DNA of 57,671 bases from Betaproteobacteria bacterium (GCA_023259135.1 JAHFQX010000016.1:1-57671), one strand, 5' to 3'; counted from the stretch's first letter, positions 1 through 9,038 are shown. The notes: generated by a model from the letters alone, not told the origin. Numbers and translations: made by a program.

Positions 1-442
1 TCCTTCCTAAAACGTTGGGAATCAAGCGGGCTGTTTGCACATTGCCCAGTTCCAGGCAAACCGCATTTTCCCCCACTTCCAACACCACCATCCGGTCCTT
101 CAATCCTCGCAGTATTCCCTGGTACTGGCGCCGCCCTTCCACGGGGATGCGCAGCTTGACCTTGGCCTTGGCTCCGGCGAAACGCTCAAAATCGGCTTCC
201 TTCCTCAGCGGCCGATCCAATCCCGGAGAGGAGACCTCCAGCCGGGCGTAGTCCACGTTCTCCACGGCCAGGCAACGGCCCAGATGCCGGCTGACCTCCG
301 CGCAATCGTCCACGGTAACGCCGCCGGGCTTGTCGATGAATACTCGGATGGACCGGCCGGAGCCACCACTTTCGACATCCACCAACTCGTAGCCCAGCGC
401 CGTCAGCGTCCTGTCCAGAAATTCAAAAATCTGCATCGCCAT
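1..442 (-). CDS. rimP: Ribosome maturation factor RimP (3' end outside window)
   Basis: RimP binds the 30S subunit and assists its late maturation. About 147 residues are readable before the frame leaves the left edge, so only a few C-terminal residues should be missing (the family is about 150 aa). The reading shows the N-terminal alpha/beta domain with GYELVDVE and VFIDKPGGVTVDDCAEVSR, then the SSPGLDRPL motif that is the family hallmark, then the C-terminal SH3-like part. Two in-frame starts exist (442 and 436, MAMQIF). Neither has a clear Shine-Dalgarno sequence because a hairpin and U-tract lie immediately upstream. nusA and infB normally follow rimP and would lie outside the window. Identification is firm; the start is uncertain by two codons. 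Confidence 0.94.
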   Translation of the reverse strand, partial: MAMQIFEFLDRTLTALGYELVDVESGGSGRSIRVFIDKPGGVTVDDCAEVSRHLGRCLAVENVDYARLEVSSPGLDRPLRKEADFERFAGAKAKVKLRIPVEGRRQYQGILRGLKDRMVVLEVGENAVCLELGNVQTARLIPNVLGR

Positions 443-449
443 GGCGCCA

Positions 450-476
450 CAAACAAAAAATGGGCGAAACGCCCAT
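450..476 (-). terminator. Terminator-like hairpin in the rimP leader
   Basis: On the minus strand a 7-bp perfect stem (ATGGGCG / CGCCCAT, loop TTT, 460-476) is followed by a T-rich tract (450-459). This is an intrinsic terminator layout, yet the rimP start codon lies only 8 bases further on. It may end ybbP transcription, act as an attenuator for rimP, or both. The hairpin is seen directly; its role is inferred. Confidence 0.55.
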
Positions 477-515
477 CCCCAACTTCATTGCCACTGCTTA
501 ATTATTAGCAGCGGA

Positions 516-544
516 ATTCTAGCAAAAAACCCGCTCAAAATGAA
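516..544 (-). promoter_or_regulatory. Possible sigma-70 promoter for rimP
   Basis: Read on the minus strand there is a good -10 (TAGAAT, 516-521) and a weak -35 (TTCATT, 539-544) separated by 17 bases. Transcription would begin near 509 and include the hairpin at 460-476 in a leader of about 65 bases. The weak -35 makes this tentative. Confidence 0.35.
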
Positions 545-579
545 GTGCCATTATCGCCCTGCCTTCCCAAACCCCCTTC

Positions 580-3078
580 TCAAGCTGCATTCCGGAAGGC
601 CCACAGCGGAGGGTGCCGCATCCCCCCGCGGGTCGCCAACCACCCGGCGGCAGCCACACCGGCCCCGCCGGCCAGCGGTCCCGTCACCCATAGCCACGGG
701 TTGAAGCGGAAAGGCAAATGGAACACTTGGCTGCTCAGCACATAAGCCGTGACGCTTGCCCCCACCGCCGCCAGCATCCCGGCGAACATCCCGATGGCGA
801 AGAATTCCGCGAACTGGGCCGCCCGCAGTTGCCGGGCGCTCGCCCCCAAGGTCCGCAGTACCGCCGCCTCGTACACTCGCTCGTCCCGAGTGGCGCCGAC
901 GGCCGCATACAGCACCGCCACCCCGGCCAGCAGGGTGAACAAAAAGACGAACTCCACCGCCCGCGCCACTTGATCCATGATTTCCTGCACCCGGGCCACG
1001 GTAGCCGCCACATCGATGGCCAACACGTTGGGGAAATCCCGTACCAGCCGGTCCATCACCCCGGCGGCGGCGCGGGACAGATGGAAACTCGTCACATAAC
1101 TCACCGGGAAGCCCTCCAGCACGCCGGGGGGAGTCATGGCAAAAAAATTCACCCGGAAGGAATCCCAATCCACCTGCCGCAAATTCGAGACTTTCAGCTC
1201 GATCCGGGTCCCGGCCAAATCGTAAGTCAGGCTGTCTCCCATGCGGATTCCCAGGGTCTGGGCAATGCCCTCCTCCAAGGAGAGCAGCCGGCGGTCGGCC
1301 TCCTCGGGTTTCCACCAACGTCCCGCCACGATCCGATTATCATCCTGCAATTGCCGCGACCAGGACAGATTGAACTCCCGGTCCACCAGGCGCTTCGCCC
1401 GATCATCGGCATAATCGGCGGAACTCACAGGGCGTTGGTTAATCGCCACCAATCGCCCCCGCACCATGGGATGGAACACCGGAGCAGCCAAGCCGTTGCC
1501 GGCAAAAAACGCTCGCAATGGCTGCAACTGATCGGCCTGGATGCTCACCAAAAACTGATTGGGGGCGTCCGCCGGCAAGGTCCCTTTCCAGCTCGCCAGT
1601 AGATCCCCCCGCACCAGGGTAAGCAGCAGCAAGGCCATGATCCCCAGGGCCAGCGCGGCCATCTGGATGACGCTGCCCAGGGCGCGGCGCCGCAGATTCG
1701 CCAAGCCGAACCGCCAAGGCAGCGGGAACTCCGCCGCCAGCCGGCCAGTAAGCCGCAGGAACAGCCAGCCCAGTCCCGATACCGCCGCCAGCAGCCCCGC
1801 CATGCCCCCCAATACCCATCCGCCGACGCTGGCATCCTGGGCCTCCCACAGGATCAGGCCCGCCATGCAAGCCCCCGCCAGCCCGTAGGCCGCCACGCCC
1901 CCCATGCCCGGAAAGCCCAATTCCCGACGCAGCACCCGCAATGGGGAAACCTTGGACAAGGCGATTAAGGGCGGCAACACGCAGGCCAGCAGCAGCACCA
2001 GGCCCATCGTCATCCCCTGCAAAGCCGGCAACGGTCCCGGGGCCGGCAGATCGGTGGCGATCAACTCCCGAAGCAACAGTCCCAAGGCCTGCTGTCCGGC
2101 CAATCCCAACAGGACTCCCAGCAGGCCGGCGACCAGTCCCAACAACAGAAATTGCTGGGCAAACAGCCCCAGGATACGGGACTGGCTCGCCCCCCAGCAG
2201 CGCAGCAGGGCGCAGGCATCCAGATGGCGCTGCAAATGCCGACGAGCGGCCAATGCCAAGGCTACCCCCGCCAAGGCGACCGCCACCAGGGAAGCCAAGC
2301 CCAGAAACCGCTCGGCCCGCTCCAGAGCCCCGCGAATTTCCGGACGGGCCTCCCGGATATCCTCGATACGTTGTCCCGCCGCCAACAACGCCGAAGCCCA
2401 GTCCCGAAACCGCTCCACCGCTCCGATGGGGCCCGCCACCAGCAAGCGATACTGGATCCGGCTGCCCTCTTGAATCAGGCCCGTGGCCGGCAAATCGGCG
2501 GCATTCAGCAATATTCGGGGCCCCAAGAAAGACAAGCCGGTACCGCTGTCCGGCTCCCGCACCAGTATTCCCGCCACCTTGAGACGGGCCTCCCCCAGAC
2601 CGACGGCATCCCCCACCCCGATCCCCAGCCGAGGCAGCAAGCGCTCCTCGACCCAAACCGTTCCCGGCTTCGGAATGCCCCTGGCCACGTCGGCAGCCCC
2701 CCCGGGCGCCGGCGCCAGCAGCAGCGCCCCCCGCAGGGGATAACCCGGATCCACCGCCTTCACGTCCACCAGCAGGCTGCGCTCCCCATGGACCGCCATG
2801 CTGGGAAAGCGGACGGTGGCGTTGGTCCGCAGGCCCAGGCGATGCGCCTCTTGGGACCATGAGAGCGGCGGCGGCCGGTCAAAGACCCCCACCAGGTCCG
2901 CCCCCAGCAAACGATTCGCCTCGACCGTCAACCCCCGTTCCACCCGATCGGCAAAGAAACCGACCGTCGCCATGCTGGCCACGGCAATCACCAACGCCGC
3001 CGCCAGCACCCGCAATTCTCCGGAACGCCAGTCCCGCAGCAACAGCTTTGCGGCCAGCGGAAATCCGTTCAGCGACAC
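580..3078 (-). CDS. ybbP: YbbP/FtsX-family ABC transporter permease
   Basis: An 832-residue inner-membrane protein of the FtsX/MacB permease superfamily, full length for the YbbP type (about 800 aa). One N-terminal membrane segment (about residues 20-45) precedes a large periplasmic domain, then groups of hydrophobic helices in the middle and at the C-terminus, duplicated as usual for this family. The start is GTG at 3078, three bases after the stop of the ATPase gene, so the two are translationally linked. With YbbA and TesA it reproduces the tesA/ybbAP arrangement of Escherichia coli. YbbAP is thought to extract or export hydrophobic compounds handed to TesA; the substrate is not evident from sequence. 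Confidence 0.9.
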   Translation of the reverse strand: MSLNGFPLAAKLLLRDWRSGELRVLAAALVIAVASMATVGFFADRVERGLTVEANRLLGADLVGVFDRPPPLSWSQEAHRLGLRTNATVRFPSMAVHGERSLLVDVKAVDPGYPLRGALLLAPAPGGAADVARGIPKPGTVWVEERLLPRLGIGVGDAVGLGEARLKVAGILVREPDSGTGLSFLGPRILLNAADLPATGLIQEGSRIQYRLLVAGPIGAVERFRDWASALLAAGQRIEDIREARPEIRGALERAERFLGLASLVAVALAGVALALAARRHLQRHLDACALLRCWGASQSRILGLFAQQFLLLGLVAGLLGVLLGLAGQQALGLLLRELIATDLPAPGPLPALQGMTMGLVLLLACVLPPLIALSKVSPLRVLRRELGFPGMGGVAAYGLAGACMAGLILWEAQDASVGGWVLGGMAGLLAAVSGLGWLFLRLTGRLAAEFPLPWRFGLANLRRRALGSVIQMAALALGIMALLLLTLVRGDLLASWKGTLPADAPNQFLVSIQADQLQPLRAFFAGNGLAAPVFHPMVRGRLVAINQRPVSSADYADDRAKRLVDREFNLSWSRQLQDDNRIVAGRWWKPEEADRRLLSLEEGIAQTLGIRMGDSLTYDLAGTRIELKVSNLRQVDWDSFRVNFFAMTPPGVLEGFPVSYVTSFHLSRAAAGVMDRLVRDFPNVLAIDVAATVARVQEIMDQVARAVEFVFLFTLLAGVAVLYAAVGATRDERVYEAAVLRTLGASARQLRAAQFAEFFAIGMFAGMLAAVGASVTAYVLSSQVFHLPFRFNPWLWVTGPLAGGAGVAAAGWLATRGGMRHPPLWAFRNAA

Positions 3079-3081
3079 GCG

Positions 3082-3774
3082 TCAGATCCTCTCATCGGCC
3101 AACAGTACGCCCCCGTGCAAGCGCAACCGCCGATGGCAACGCTGGGACAAGGCTTCGTCGTGGGTCACCAGCAGCAGTGTCGTGCGTTGCTCCCGGTTAA
3201 GCTGAAACATCAGGTCGGCGATGCTCTCTCCGGTTTCCGGGTCCAGATTGCCCGTAGGCTCGTCGGCCAGCAGCAGGGCGGGATTGCCGGCGAAGGCTCG
3301 GGCAATCGCAACCCGCTGCTGCTCGCCGCCGGAAAGTTGCTTGGGATAATGATGCATGCGGTCGGCCAAACCCACCCGCGCCAGCAAAGACAGGGCCGCG
3401 TCCCGTGCATGGCGGGCCCCGACCAGCTCCATCGGCAGCATCACATTCTCCAGGGCGGTCAGGGCGGGCAGTAATTGAAAGGACTGGAATACGAAACCCA
3501 CCAGGCGGCCCCGCAAGGCAGCCCGAGCATCTTCATCCAGAGCAAACAGATCGGCGCCTTGAATCAGCACCCGGCCGCTGCTGGGCGTATCCAGCCCGGC
3601 CAGCAAACCCAGCAAGGTGGTCTTGCCCGAGCCCGACGCCCCCACGATGGCCACCGCTTCCCCAGCCCCCACCGCAAAACCCACGTTCCGCAGAATCGCC
3701 AGCGACTGGCCGCCGCTGGGGACTTGTTTACTGAGCCCGATGGCCTGCACAATGCAAGCGGAATTTTCGCTCAT
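3082..3774 (-). CDS. ybbA: YbbA-type ABC transporter ATP-binding protein
   Basis: A 230-residue ATPase of the LolD/MacB/YbbA group that powers the adjacent FtsX-type permease. It shows Walker A (GASGSGKTT, about residues 45-53), the signature LSGGEQQR, Walker B with LLLADEPTG, and the switch histidine in LLVTHD. I chose the ATG at 3774 (MSENSACIV). The frame is open further upstream, but that extension would run through the oppositely oriented tesA and looks nothing like the family. This start overlaps the tesA start on the other strand (CATG), so both genes must be expressed from promoters lying inside each other's coding region. Confidence 0.9.
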   Translation of the reverse strand: MSENSACIVQAIGLSKQVPSGGQSLAILRNVGFAVGAGEAVAIVGASGSGKTTLLGLLAGLDTPSSGRVLIQGADLFALDEDARAALRGRLVGFVFQSFQLLPALTALENVMLPMELVGARHARDAALSLLARVGLADRMHHYPKQLSGGEQQRVAIARAFAGNPALLLADEPTGNLDPETGESIADLMFQLNREQRTTLLLVTHDEALSQRCHRRLRLHGGVLLADERI

Positions 3775-4402
3775 GCTATCGATGATTCGACTTCTGGCCG
3801 GATTGGTGGGATGGCTCGCCGCCGGCACCGCCGTTGCGGCCACGCTGCTGGTATTCGGGGACAGCCTGGCGGCGGGCTACGGCCTGCCCCAGGGAACCGG
3901 ATGGGTTCACCTATTGGAGCAGCGCATCGAGAAACATGGATACGATTATAAGGTAATCAACGCCAGCATCAGCGGCGAGACCGCCACCGGCGGCAGACAG
4001 CGCATCGGCCCAGCCCTCGCGACCCATCGGCCGGAAATCGTCATTCTCGAACTGGGAGCCAACGATGGCCTGCGGGGCCAACCCCTGAACGGCATCGAGC
4101 AGAATCTGGCCGCCATCATCCAAATCTGCCGGGAACAAAGGGTGCGCGTCCTGCTCGTCGGCATTCAGCTTCCCCCCAATTATGGAGCACGCTACGCCCA
4201 GGGTCTGCAAGCCATTTACCCTACTCTGGCCAAACGCTATCGGCTGCCCCTGGTGCCCTTCCTGCTGGAAGGTTTCGCTCAGCGGCGCGAATTCTTTCAA
4301 GCCGACGGCCTGCACCCCACCGCCGAGGCCCAGCCCCTGGTGCTGGAGAACGTCTGGCGGCCGCTTGCCCGCCTGCTGCGCCCGGCGCGGCGCGCCCCAT
4401 GA
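3773..4402 (+). CDS. tesA: Arylesterase / acyl-CoA thioesterase I / lysophospholipase TesA
   Basis: A 209-residue SGNH (GDSL) hydrolase of the periplasm. The N-terminus is a signal peptide ending near AVAA. Block I is VFGDSLAAGYG with the nucleophile at about Ser31; block II is the Gly of ISGETATGG; block III is GAND; block V is DGLHP with the catalytic Asp and His. Length and motifs match TesA of E. coli. Two in-frame ATGs are possible (3773 and 3782); neither has a strong ribosome binding site. The divergent ybbA-ybbP pair confirms the assignment by synteny. Confidence 0.94.
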   Translation: MLSMIRLLAGLVGWLAAGTAVAATLLVFGDSLAAGYGLPQGTGWVHLLEQRIEKHGYDYKVINASISGETATGGRQRIGPALATHRPEIVILELGANDGLRGQPLNGIEQNLAAIIQICREQRVRVLLVGIQLPPNYGARYAQGLQAIYPTLAKRYRLPLVPFLLEGFAQRREFFQADGLHPTAEAQPLVLENVWRPLARLLRPARRAP

Positions 4403-4458
4403 CCCCGGCGCGGAGATTTGCTAGACTCCGCCGACAATTCGCCACCCGGTAAACCTCT

Positions 4459-5025
4459 ATGAACCGAGCCCAGCAAGTCGCCTGCGTTGCCGCCCTGCTC
4501 AACCTGCTGCTGCTGGGCCTCTTCCCGCCCTACGACGATTACACCCTCGCCAGCCCCAATCTGCCGATTTTCGGCGGCTTCAAATCCCTGCTGAGCGAAC
4601 ATCCGCAAAGCCAAATCAACGCCAGCCTGCTGATCCTGGAAATCATCGTGGTGCTGGTCAATCTGAGCATTGCCCTGCTGCTGCTGCGCGACCGCGACGG
4701 CCGCCCCGGTTTCGGCGCTCAAAACACCACGCTGCTGCTGACGGGGATAAACCTGCTGCTGGTGCTGCTGTTCCCCCCCTACGAATACTTTTTCGCTGTC
4801 ACCAGGGCCACATTGCCGACTTTCGAGGGTTTTCACTTCATCTTCGGCGACAACCCGGATCGAGTGATCGTCACCACCCTGCTTTATCTCGAGGTCATCT
4901 TCGTGCTCGTCAACGGCGGCTTGATCTGGTTGTTGCTCCAGAAAAAATCCGCCGCCCAACTCGCCGCCGAGCAAGGACTCTCGGTGATGCTGACGATGCA
5001 AAAAAAGGCCGGAACCCGCCGCTGA
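4459..5025 (+). CDS. Four-helix membrane protein with an internal tandem duplication (unknown function)
   Basis: I do not recognise the family. The 188-residue product has four strongly hydrophobic segments arranged as two copies of one unit. Copy 1 (about residues 13-80) and copy 2 (about 93-160) share the order: hydrophobic helix ending in LFPPY(D/E)xY, a polar stretch with LP(I/T)F(G/E)GF, and a second helix with LE(I/V)I(V/F)VLVN. A basic tail follows. The duplicated FPPY motif suggests a pseudo-twofold membrane unit. It sits between tesA and the convergent DUF748 gene, whose stop lies 4 bases away. TAGACT at about 4421 could be a -10 element. Confidence 0.75.
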   Translation: MNRAQQVACVAALLNLLLLGLFPPYDDYTLASPNLPIFGGFKSLLSEHPQSQINASLLILEIIVVLVNLSIALLLLRDRDGRPGFGAQNTTLLLTGINLLLVLLFPPYEYFFAVTRATLPTFEGFHFIFGDNPDRVIVTTLLYLEVIFVLVNGGLIWLLLQKKSAAQLAAEQGLSVMLTMQKKAGTRR

Positions 5026-5029
5026 CGGG

Positions 5030-8000
5030 CTATTGCGGCGGGGTTTTGAAGGGCCGCAAAGCGAGCGGGACGGGAACCCGCCCATCCCGAGCGCCGTTTG
5101 CCGTGGGCGCTTGCCGCTCGATCCGGCCGGCGCCGATGCCGCTCGCTCTTTCCAATTCTTCAGCAATGGCCGCCGCCCGGCCCTCGGCCAGATCCGTCAA
5201 TTCCTTTTCCGGCAAGCGAGCGCTCTCCGCCAAGCGGTCAAACAGGGCCTTGTAATACTCCACATCGGGACTCGCTTGGCCCATCGCCCCCAGCAAGGGA
5301 TTGACCGGGGTCACCGGCCTTCCATACCGTTGCTCCAATTCTTTGCGGAAACTTTCCAACTGCCGGTCCGACGCGGCCTCCACGAATAACAGATCCAAAA
5401 TTCGCTGGGTTCGAGCATTGCCGAAATCCAAGGGCTCGGGCTCTTCCCCCGCCATCGTCTGGCGTCCCATACGGCGCGTGACTTCCCGGAGCAATTGCCG
5501 GGACTTCAATTCTTCCCCGTCGGCCGCGGCATCGTAACGACCCTGCACCAGCAACTGCAATGACGGCCGCTGGCGCAGCGCTTCGGCGATTTTTTTCAGC
5601 TTCTCCCGCTCCGGCGGCAGAAAGGCGCCGCTCCCCGCCTCGAAATCCACGCTCTCCAAGCCCTCCCCCCCGCTCCCGAACAGCCTCCCCAAAGCCCGGA
5701 ACGGCGCGGTCACGATTTGAGTGAGGAAATTCCCCAGCGCCCGGCCGATCAAATGCCCATAACTAAACTCGGGATGGTTCAAGTCCCCCCGGACCGGCAA
5801 GCCGATATCGATACGGCCGTCGGCATCCTTGAGCAGCGCCACCGCCAGTTCCAAAGGCAATTGCAGGGCGCCGGGGCTTTCCACCCGCTCCCCCAAAGTG
5901 AGCTGATCCAGAATAATGCGGTTGTCTCCCACCAGCCGGCCCTGCTCGATCTGGTAGCGAAGCTCCAAGGACATCTTTCCGGAAGTCACGCCGTAGCCGA
6001 GAAATTTCCCGGAGTAGGGACTAAGGTGGGTCAACTCCAGATTGCGGAAGGTCATGGCCAGATCAGCGTGATCCTTGGGACGGCGGACGCTGATGCCCCC
6101 CTCGATCCGGGCAAAACCGTATTCATCCACCTGCCCTTCCAATTTTCCCTGGGCGCCGGGACCGGCAGCGGTACCGAGGCCCACCACCACCCCGCCCAGA
6201 CCATGAATCCGGCTTTTGAACTGAGGACGCAGGCTCAAATCCGCGAATTCCAACACACCGCCGTTTACCCAGAGCCGCCCCAGCTTGAAAGCAAAAGATT
6301 CGACCCCGGAGTTTTCGGTTGCGGCCGCCGAGGGTTTCTCGGCATCCCGATTTTGCGCTGCCCCCGGGACCCATACCCGTTTCAGATTCGTGCCGCCATC
6401 CGCGAAAATCACCAGCTTCCCGAAAGGTTTCTCAAGACGGATTTCATCCACTTCCAGCCGATCCGGATTCAGGCTCAAGCGCAAAACGGGAGCGTCGAGC
6501 CCGTCCCACCCCAGCAACGGCTCCCGATTCGCCGATTCGAGCAAGGATAGGACCTCCACCCGTACCCCTCCGTCATAAACCCAAGCCGGACCGCCCTTGC
6601 CGGCGCCATACTCCAGCCGGCCGCGTAGACTGACCGTTCCGGAGGCGATGGACAGTTTCGTATAGCGGGCCAAATAGGGTTGCAGCGGCAGCAGGGAAAA
6701 ACGCTCCAATCCGACTTGCGCTTCCGCTCGCCGCTTCCAGGGATCGGCCTTGCCGCGGGCCACCAGCCGGCCGCCCGCTTCCGCCTCGGCTCGCAGATGA
6801 AAAGCCGCCGGCTTTCCGGGAACCGTTGAAAGCCCTTGCGCCGTGAAATTCAAGCCGGAAACCGCCAACAGGGGAGCGTTCGATAGCCGCCGATCCACCC
6901 AGCGCCCGCGAAAGCCGGCCAGTTCCACCGCCTCCGCCTCCACCGCCCACGACGGGGCATCGCTCTTCGGCGCGGGAGCTTTTTGGGGGCCGCCGGCTCC
7001 GGCCAACGCCAGCCAGTTCCATCGCCCTTGGGCATCGGCGGACAGCAGCGCCTCGCCGCCCCGCAACCGCAGGGATTCCAGGGCGATCCGCCGTTGCGGA
7101 AATTCCAGCCTCCCGCCGCCAAACGCCGCCTCCTCGCCCCGGAGCAAGGACTGCCCGCGGGCTTCGACAATCCACGGCCCCCAAGCCCCTTCCAAGCCGC
7201 CCACGGCGTATTGGGATTCACCCCCGCCGAGCTTGGCCGAAGCCGAAAATCCCGCCCGCAGGTTTTCCAAGCTTGCCGTCAGCGCCCGGCCGACATCCCG
7301 ATACTCGACGCCCCAGCCGTCGAATTCCACGGCTTGGGCGCCGATATGCCACTCAGGCGCCTGCCTGGAGGGCCGCGATCCGGCGGCGGTCTTCCCATCC
7401 CGCGGCGCGAGAGCAAGCAGCCCGGACCAATCCAAGCTCCCATCCGGGCCGCGCTCCGCCTTCAAGCGCCCGCCGGAAAAGGACAGGCGGCCGATGTCCA
7501 GCCTACGGCGGACAAGATCGAAGCTGCCCTCCCGCAGCCTCGCGGTCTTCAGCCGCAGCAAGGGCTCGGCTTGCCCAGGCAGCCCCAGCGTCAACCCCGA
7601 CAACGCCAAATGGAGCCCCCGCAGGCCAAAATCCGCCTTGCCGCTCCGATAGGCAAAGCGATAGCGGGCCTCGGCGCTCAATACGCCCGCCGGCTGGGCC
7701 AAGTTGAGGCCATCGCGGAAAAAACTCCACAAGGTGGCAACGCGGACATGGCCGAAGCTCAACGTTCCCTCCGACACGATGGGCTGGAGCCCGAGGCTCC
7801 CCTTCCAACTCAAGGTCTCCCCAGCCTCGGTCTTGGCCGCCACCGAATAAGCGCCTAGCCGGTCGGGCAGCATCGCCAACTCTCGGAGCCGGATGTCCAC
7901 CGACTGGACTTGCAACCGGGCGGGCTTGCCTTGCAAATCGGCCAAGTCCACCGTCCCCGCGCCGACCGTCACGTTGCGAAACAATAAGGGGGGCGGCGGC

Positions 8001-8416
8001 GAGCCATCCTCGCCCCAATGCAGGTCATGGGCAAGACGGGCCAGATTCAAGCGACCACGGGAGTCAATCGTCACATTCAGCCGCGGGGCATCCAAACGAA
8101 TCCCGGAAAAAACCCAAGCCCGGCGGACCAGGCTCCCCCATTCGAAATCCGCCACCAAGCTCTTGAAAGCCAGGATGGGGCTCCCGTCGGACTCGCGAAA
8201 ATTCAGCCCCCGCACCTCGGCCCGCAACAAGAACGGGTTGAAGGTCAGTTCCTCCAGCGTCAGGCGACGGCCCAATTGCTCCGAGGCATAGCTCTCGGCA
8301 ACGCTTTTCAGCAGAGGCGGCAGAATCAGGGAACCGGTCAGCCCATAAAGCGCTACCGCCCCGATCAGGCCGGCGGCCACAAGGCGGAAGCGGCGAGTGC
8401 GGAGAAACCGCGACAT
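5030..8416 (-). CDS. DUF748-domain AsmA-like protein
   Basis: A 1128-residue protein with one N-terminal membrane anchor (about residues 10-35) and a very long periplasmic part rich in alternating beta strands, as in the AsmA/TamB/YhdP lipid-transfer-like superfamily. Typical DUF748 features are the opening LTLEELTFNPFLLRAEVRGL, repeated strand-turn units of the type VRGL and LRGRLEYG, and the late segment GKMSLELRYQIEQGRLVGDNRI. The C-terminal 200 residues include a helical region resembling an OmpA-like end (SLQLLVQGRYD). Members are linked to the outer membrane, but a function for this one is not established. It is a single-gene unit convergent with the gene at 4459. Confidence 0.85.
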   Translation of the reverse strand: MSRFLRTRRFRLVAAGLIGAVALYGLTGSLILPPLLKSVAESYASEQLGRRLTLEELTFNPFLLRAEVRGLNFRESDGSPILAFKSLVADFEWGSLVRRAWVFSGIRLDAPRLNVTIDSRGRLNLARLAHDLHWGEDGSPPPPLLFRNVTVGAGTVDLADLQGKPARLQVQSVDIRLRELAMLPDRLGAYSVAAKTEAGETLSWKGSLGLQPIVSEGTLSFGHVRVATLWSFFRDGLNLAQPAGVLSAEARYRFAYRSGKADFGLRGLHLALSGLTLGLPGQAEPLLRLKTARLREGSFDLVRRRLDIGRLSFSGGRLKAERGPDGSLDWSGLLALAPRDGKTAAGSRPSRQAPEWHIGAQAVEFDGWGVEYRDVGRALTASLENLRAGFSASAKLGGGESQYAVGGLEGAWGPWIVEARGQSLLRGEEAAFGGGRLEFPQRRIALESLRLRGGEALLSADAQGRWNWLALAGAGGPQKAPAPKSDAPSWAVEAEAVELAGFRGRWVDRRLSNAPLLAVSGLNFTAQGLSTVPGKPAAFHLRAEAEAGGRLVARGKADPWKRRAEAQVGLERFSLLPLQPYLARYTKLSIASGTVSLRGRLEYGAGKGGPAWVYDGGVRVEVLSLLESANREPLLGWDGLDAPVLRLSLNPDRLEVDEIRLEKPFGKLVIFADGGTNLKRVWVPGAAQNRDAEKPSAAATENSGVESFAFKLGRLWVNGGVLEFADLSLRPQFKSRIHGLGGVVVGLGTAAGPGAQGKLEGQVDEYGFARIEGGISVRRPKDHADLAMTFRNLELTHLSPYSGKFLGYGVTSGKMSLELRYQIEQGRLVGDNRIILDQLTLGERVESPGALQLPLELAVALLKDADGRIDIGLPVRGDLNHPEFSYGHLIGRALGNFLTQIVTAPFRALGRLFGSGGEGLESVDFEAGSGAFLPPEREKLKKIAEALRQRPSLQLLVQGRYDAAADGEELKSRQLLREVTRRMGRQTMAGEEPEPLDFGNARTQRILDLLFVEAASDRQLESFRKELEQRYGRPVTPVNPLLGAMGQASPDVEYYKALFDRLAESARLPEKELTDLAEGRAAAIAEELERASGIGAGRIERQAPTANGARDGRVPVPLALRPFKTPPQ

Positions 8417-8507
8417 CGGAGAACCTTTCCGGAAAACCTCGAAGTCGGCAAGTTTAGGCCGAGCCTATCCCGGCGGCAAAAAAATCGAAACGCGCCGGCT
8501 TTTTTAC

Positions 8508-8521
8508 TTGACCTGGGTTAA
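8508..8521 (+). promoter_or_regulatory. FNR/DNR-like operator of the hemerythrin operon
   Basis: TTGAC-CTGG-GTTAA matches an FNR/CRP-family palindrome in 9 of 10 defined positions. A possible -10 (TAAGGT, 8545-8550) is spaced as for a class II activated promoter, with start near 8556. A perfect 7-bp inverted repeat (8526-8532 / 8536-8542) lies between box and -10. The site suggests control by oxygen or nitric oxide; this is inference. Confidence 0.45.
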
Positions 8522-8582
8522 GGGCGGGACCGCGCCGGTCCCGTTAAGGTTGCGGCGTCATGTCACTTGCCGGAGCCGCCCC

Positions 8583-9038
8583 ATGCACACTACCGTCACC
8601 GCCCGTCTAACGGCCCATCACCGCCACTGCGACGATTTACTCGCCGAGGCGGAACGGGCCGCCAAGCAGAATTGGGAGCGCTGCACCGAGCGCTTCAAGA
8701 CATTTCGCGATTCCCTGGAAACCCACTTGCAGGCCGAGGAGCAGCAGTTGTTTCCCGCCGTCGAGCCTGTCCTGAGCCCGGTCGAAGGGCCGACTCTTTC
8801 TACCGGCGGCCCGACCAGCGTGATGCGCGCCGAACACGAGGACATGCGGGGATTGCTGCGCCTCCTGGAGGGCTCGATCGAAGCCGCCGACGCGGAGGGC
8901 TTTCAGGGTCTGGTGGAAACCCTGTTCATCCTCATGCAGCAACACAACATGAAGGAAGAAAACGTCCTCTATCCACTGTGCGACCGCATCCTGCAAGGCT
9001 CCCGCTCGATGCTGGCGGATACCCTGAAACTGCCGTGA
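8583..9038 (+). CDS. Hemerythrin HHE cation-binding domain protein
   Basis: A 151-residue four-helix-bundle protein expected to bind a di-iron centre through His, Glu and Asp side chains. Visible ligand motifs are HHRHCD (about residue 12), HLQAEEQQLFP (about 48-58), EHEDM (about 83) and QHNMKEENVLYP (about 121-132), all typical of the HHE family used in oxygen/NO sensing or iron-sulfur repair. The start at 8583 fits the first family residues; the frame remains open upstream but without homology. A short stretch reading SPVEG (about residues 64-68) comes from a dispersed repeat inserted between helices 2 and 3. The stop overlaps the next start, so translation is coupled. Confidence 0.88.
   Translation: MHTTVTARLTAHHRHCDDLLAEAERAAKQNWERCTERFKTFRDSLETHLQAEEQQLFPAVEPVLSPVEGPTLSTGGPTSVMRAEHEDMRGLLRLLEGSIEAADAEGFQGLVETLFILMQQHNMKEENVLYPLCDRILQGSRSMLADTLKLP
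8761..8790 (+). repeat. Dispersed short repeat embedded in the hemerythrin gene
   Basis: About 30 bases containing CCTGTCCTGAGC and GGTCGAAGGGC. Elements with this core (read in the other frames as FDRAQDR or STGLRTGS) are common intergenic repeats in many proteobacterial genomes. Here it lies in frame within a gene. A related variant occurs at 25724-25755. Confidence 0.6.
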
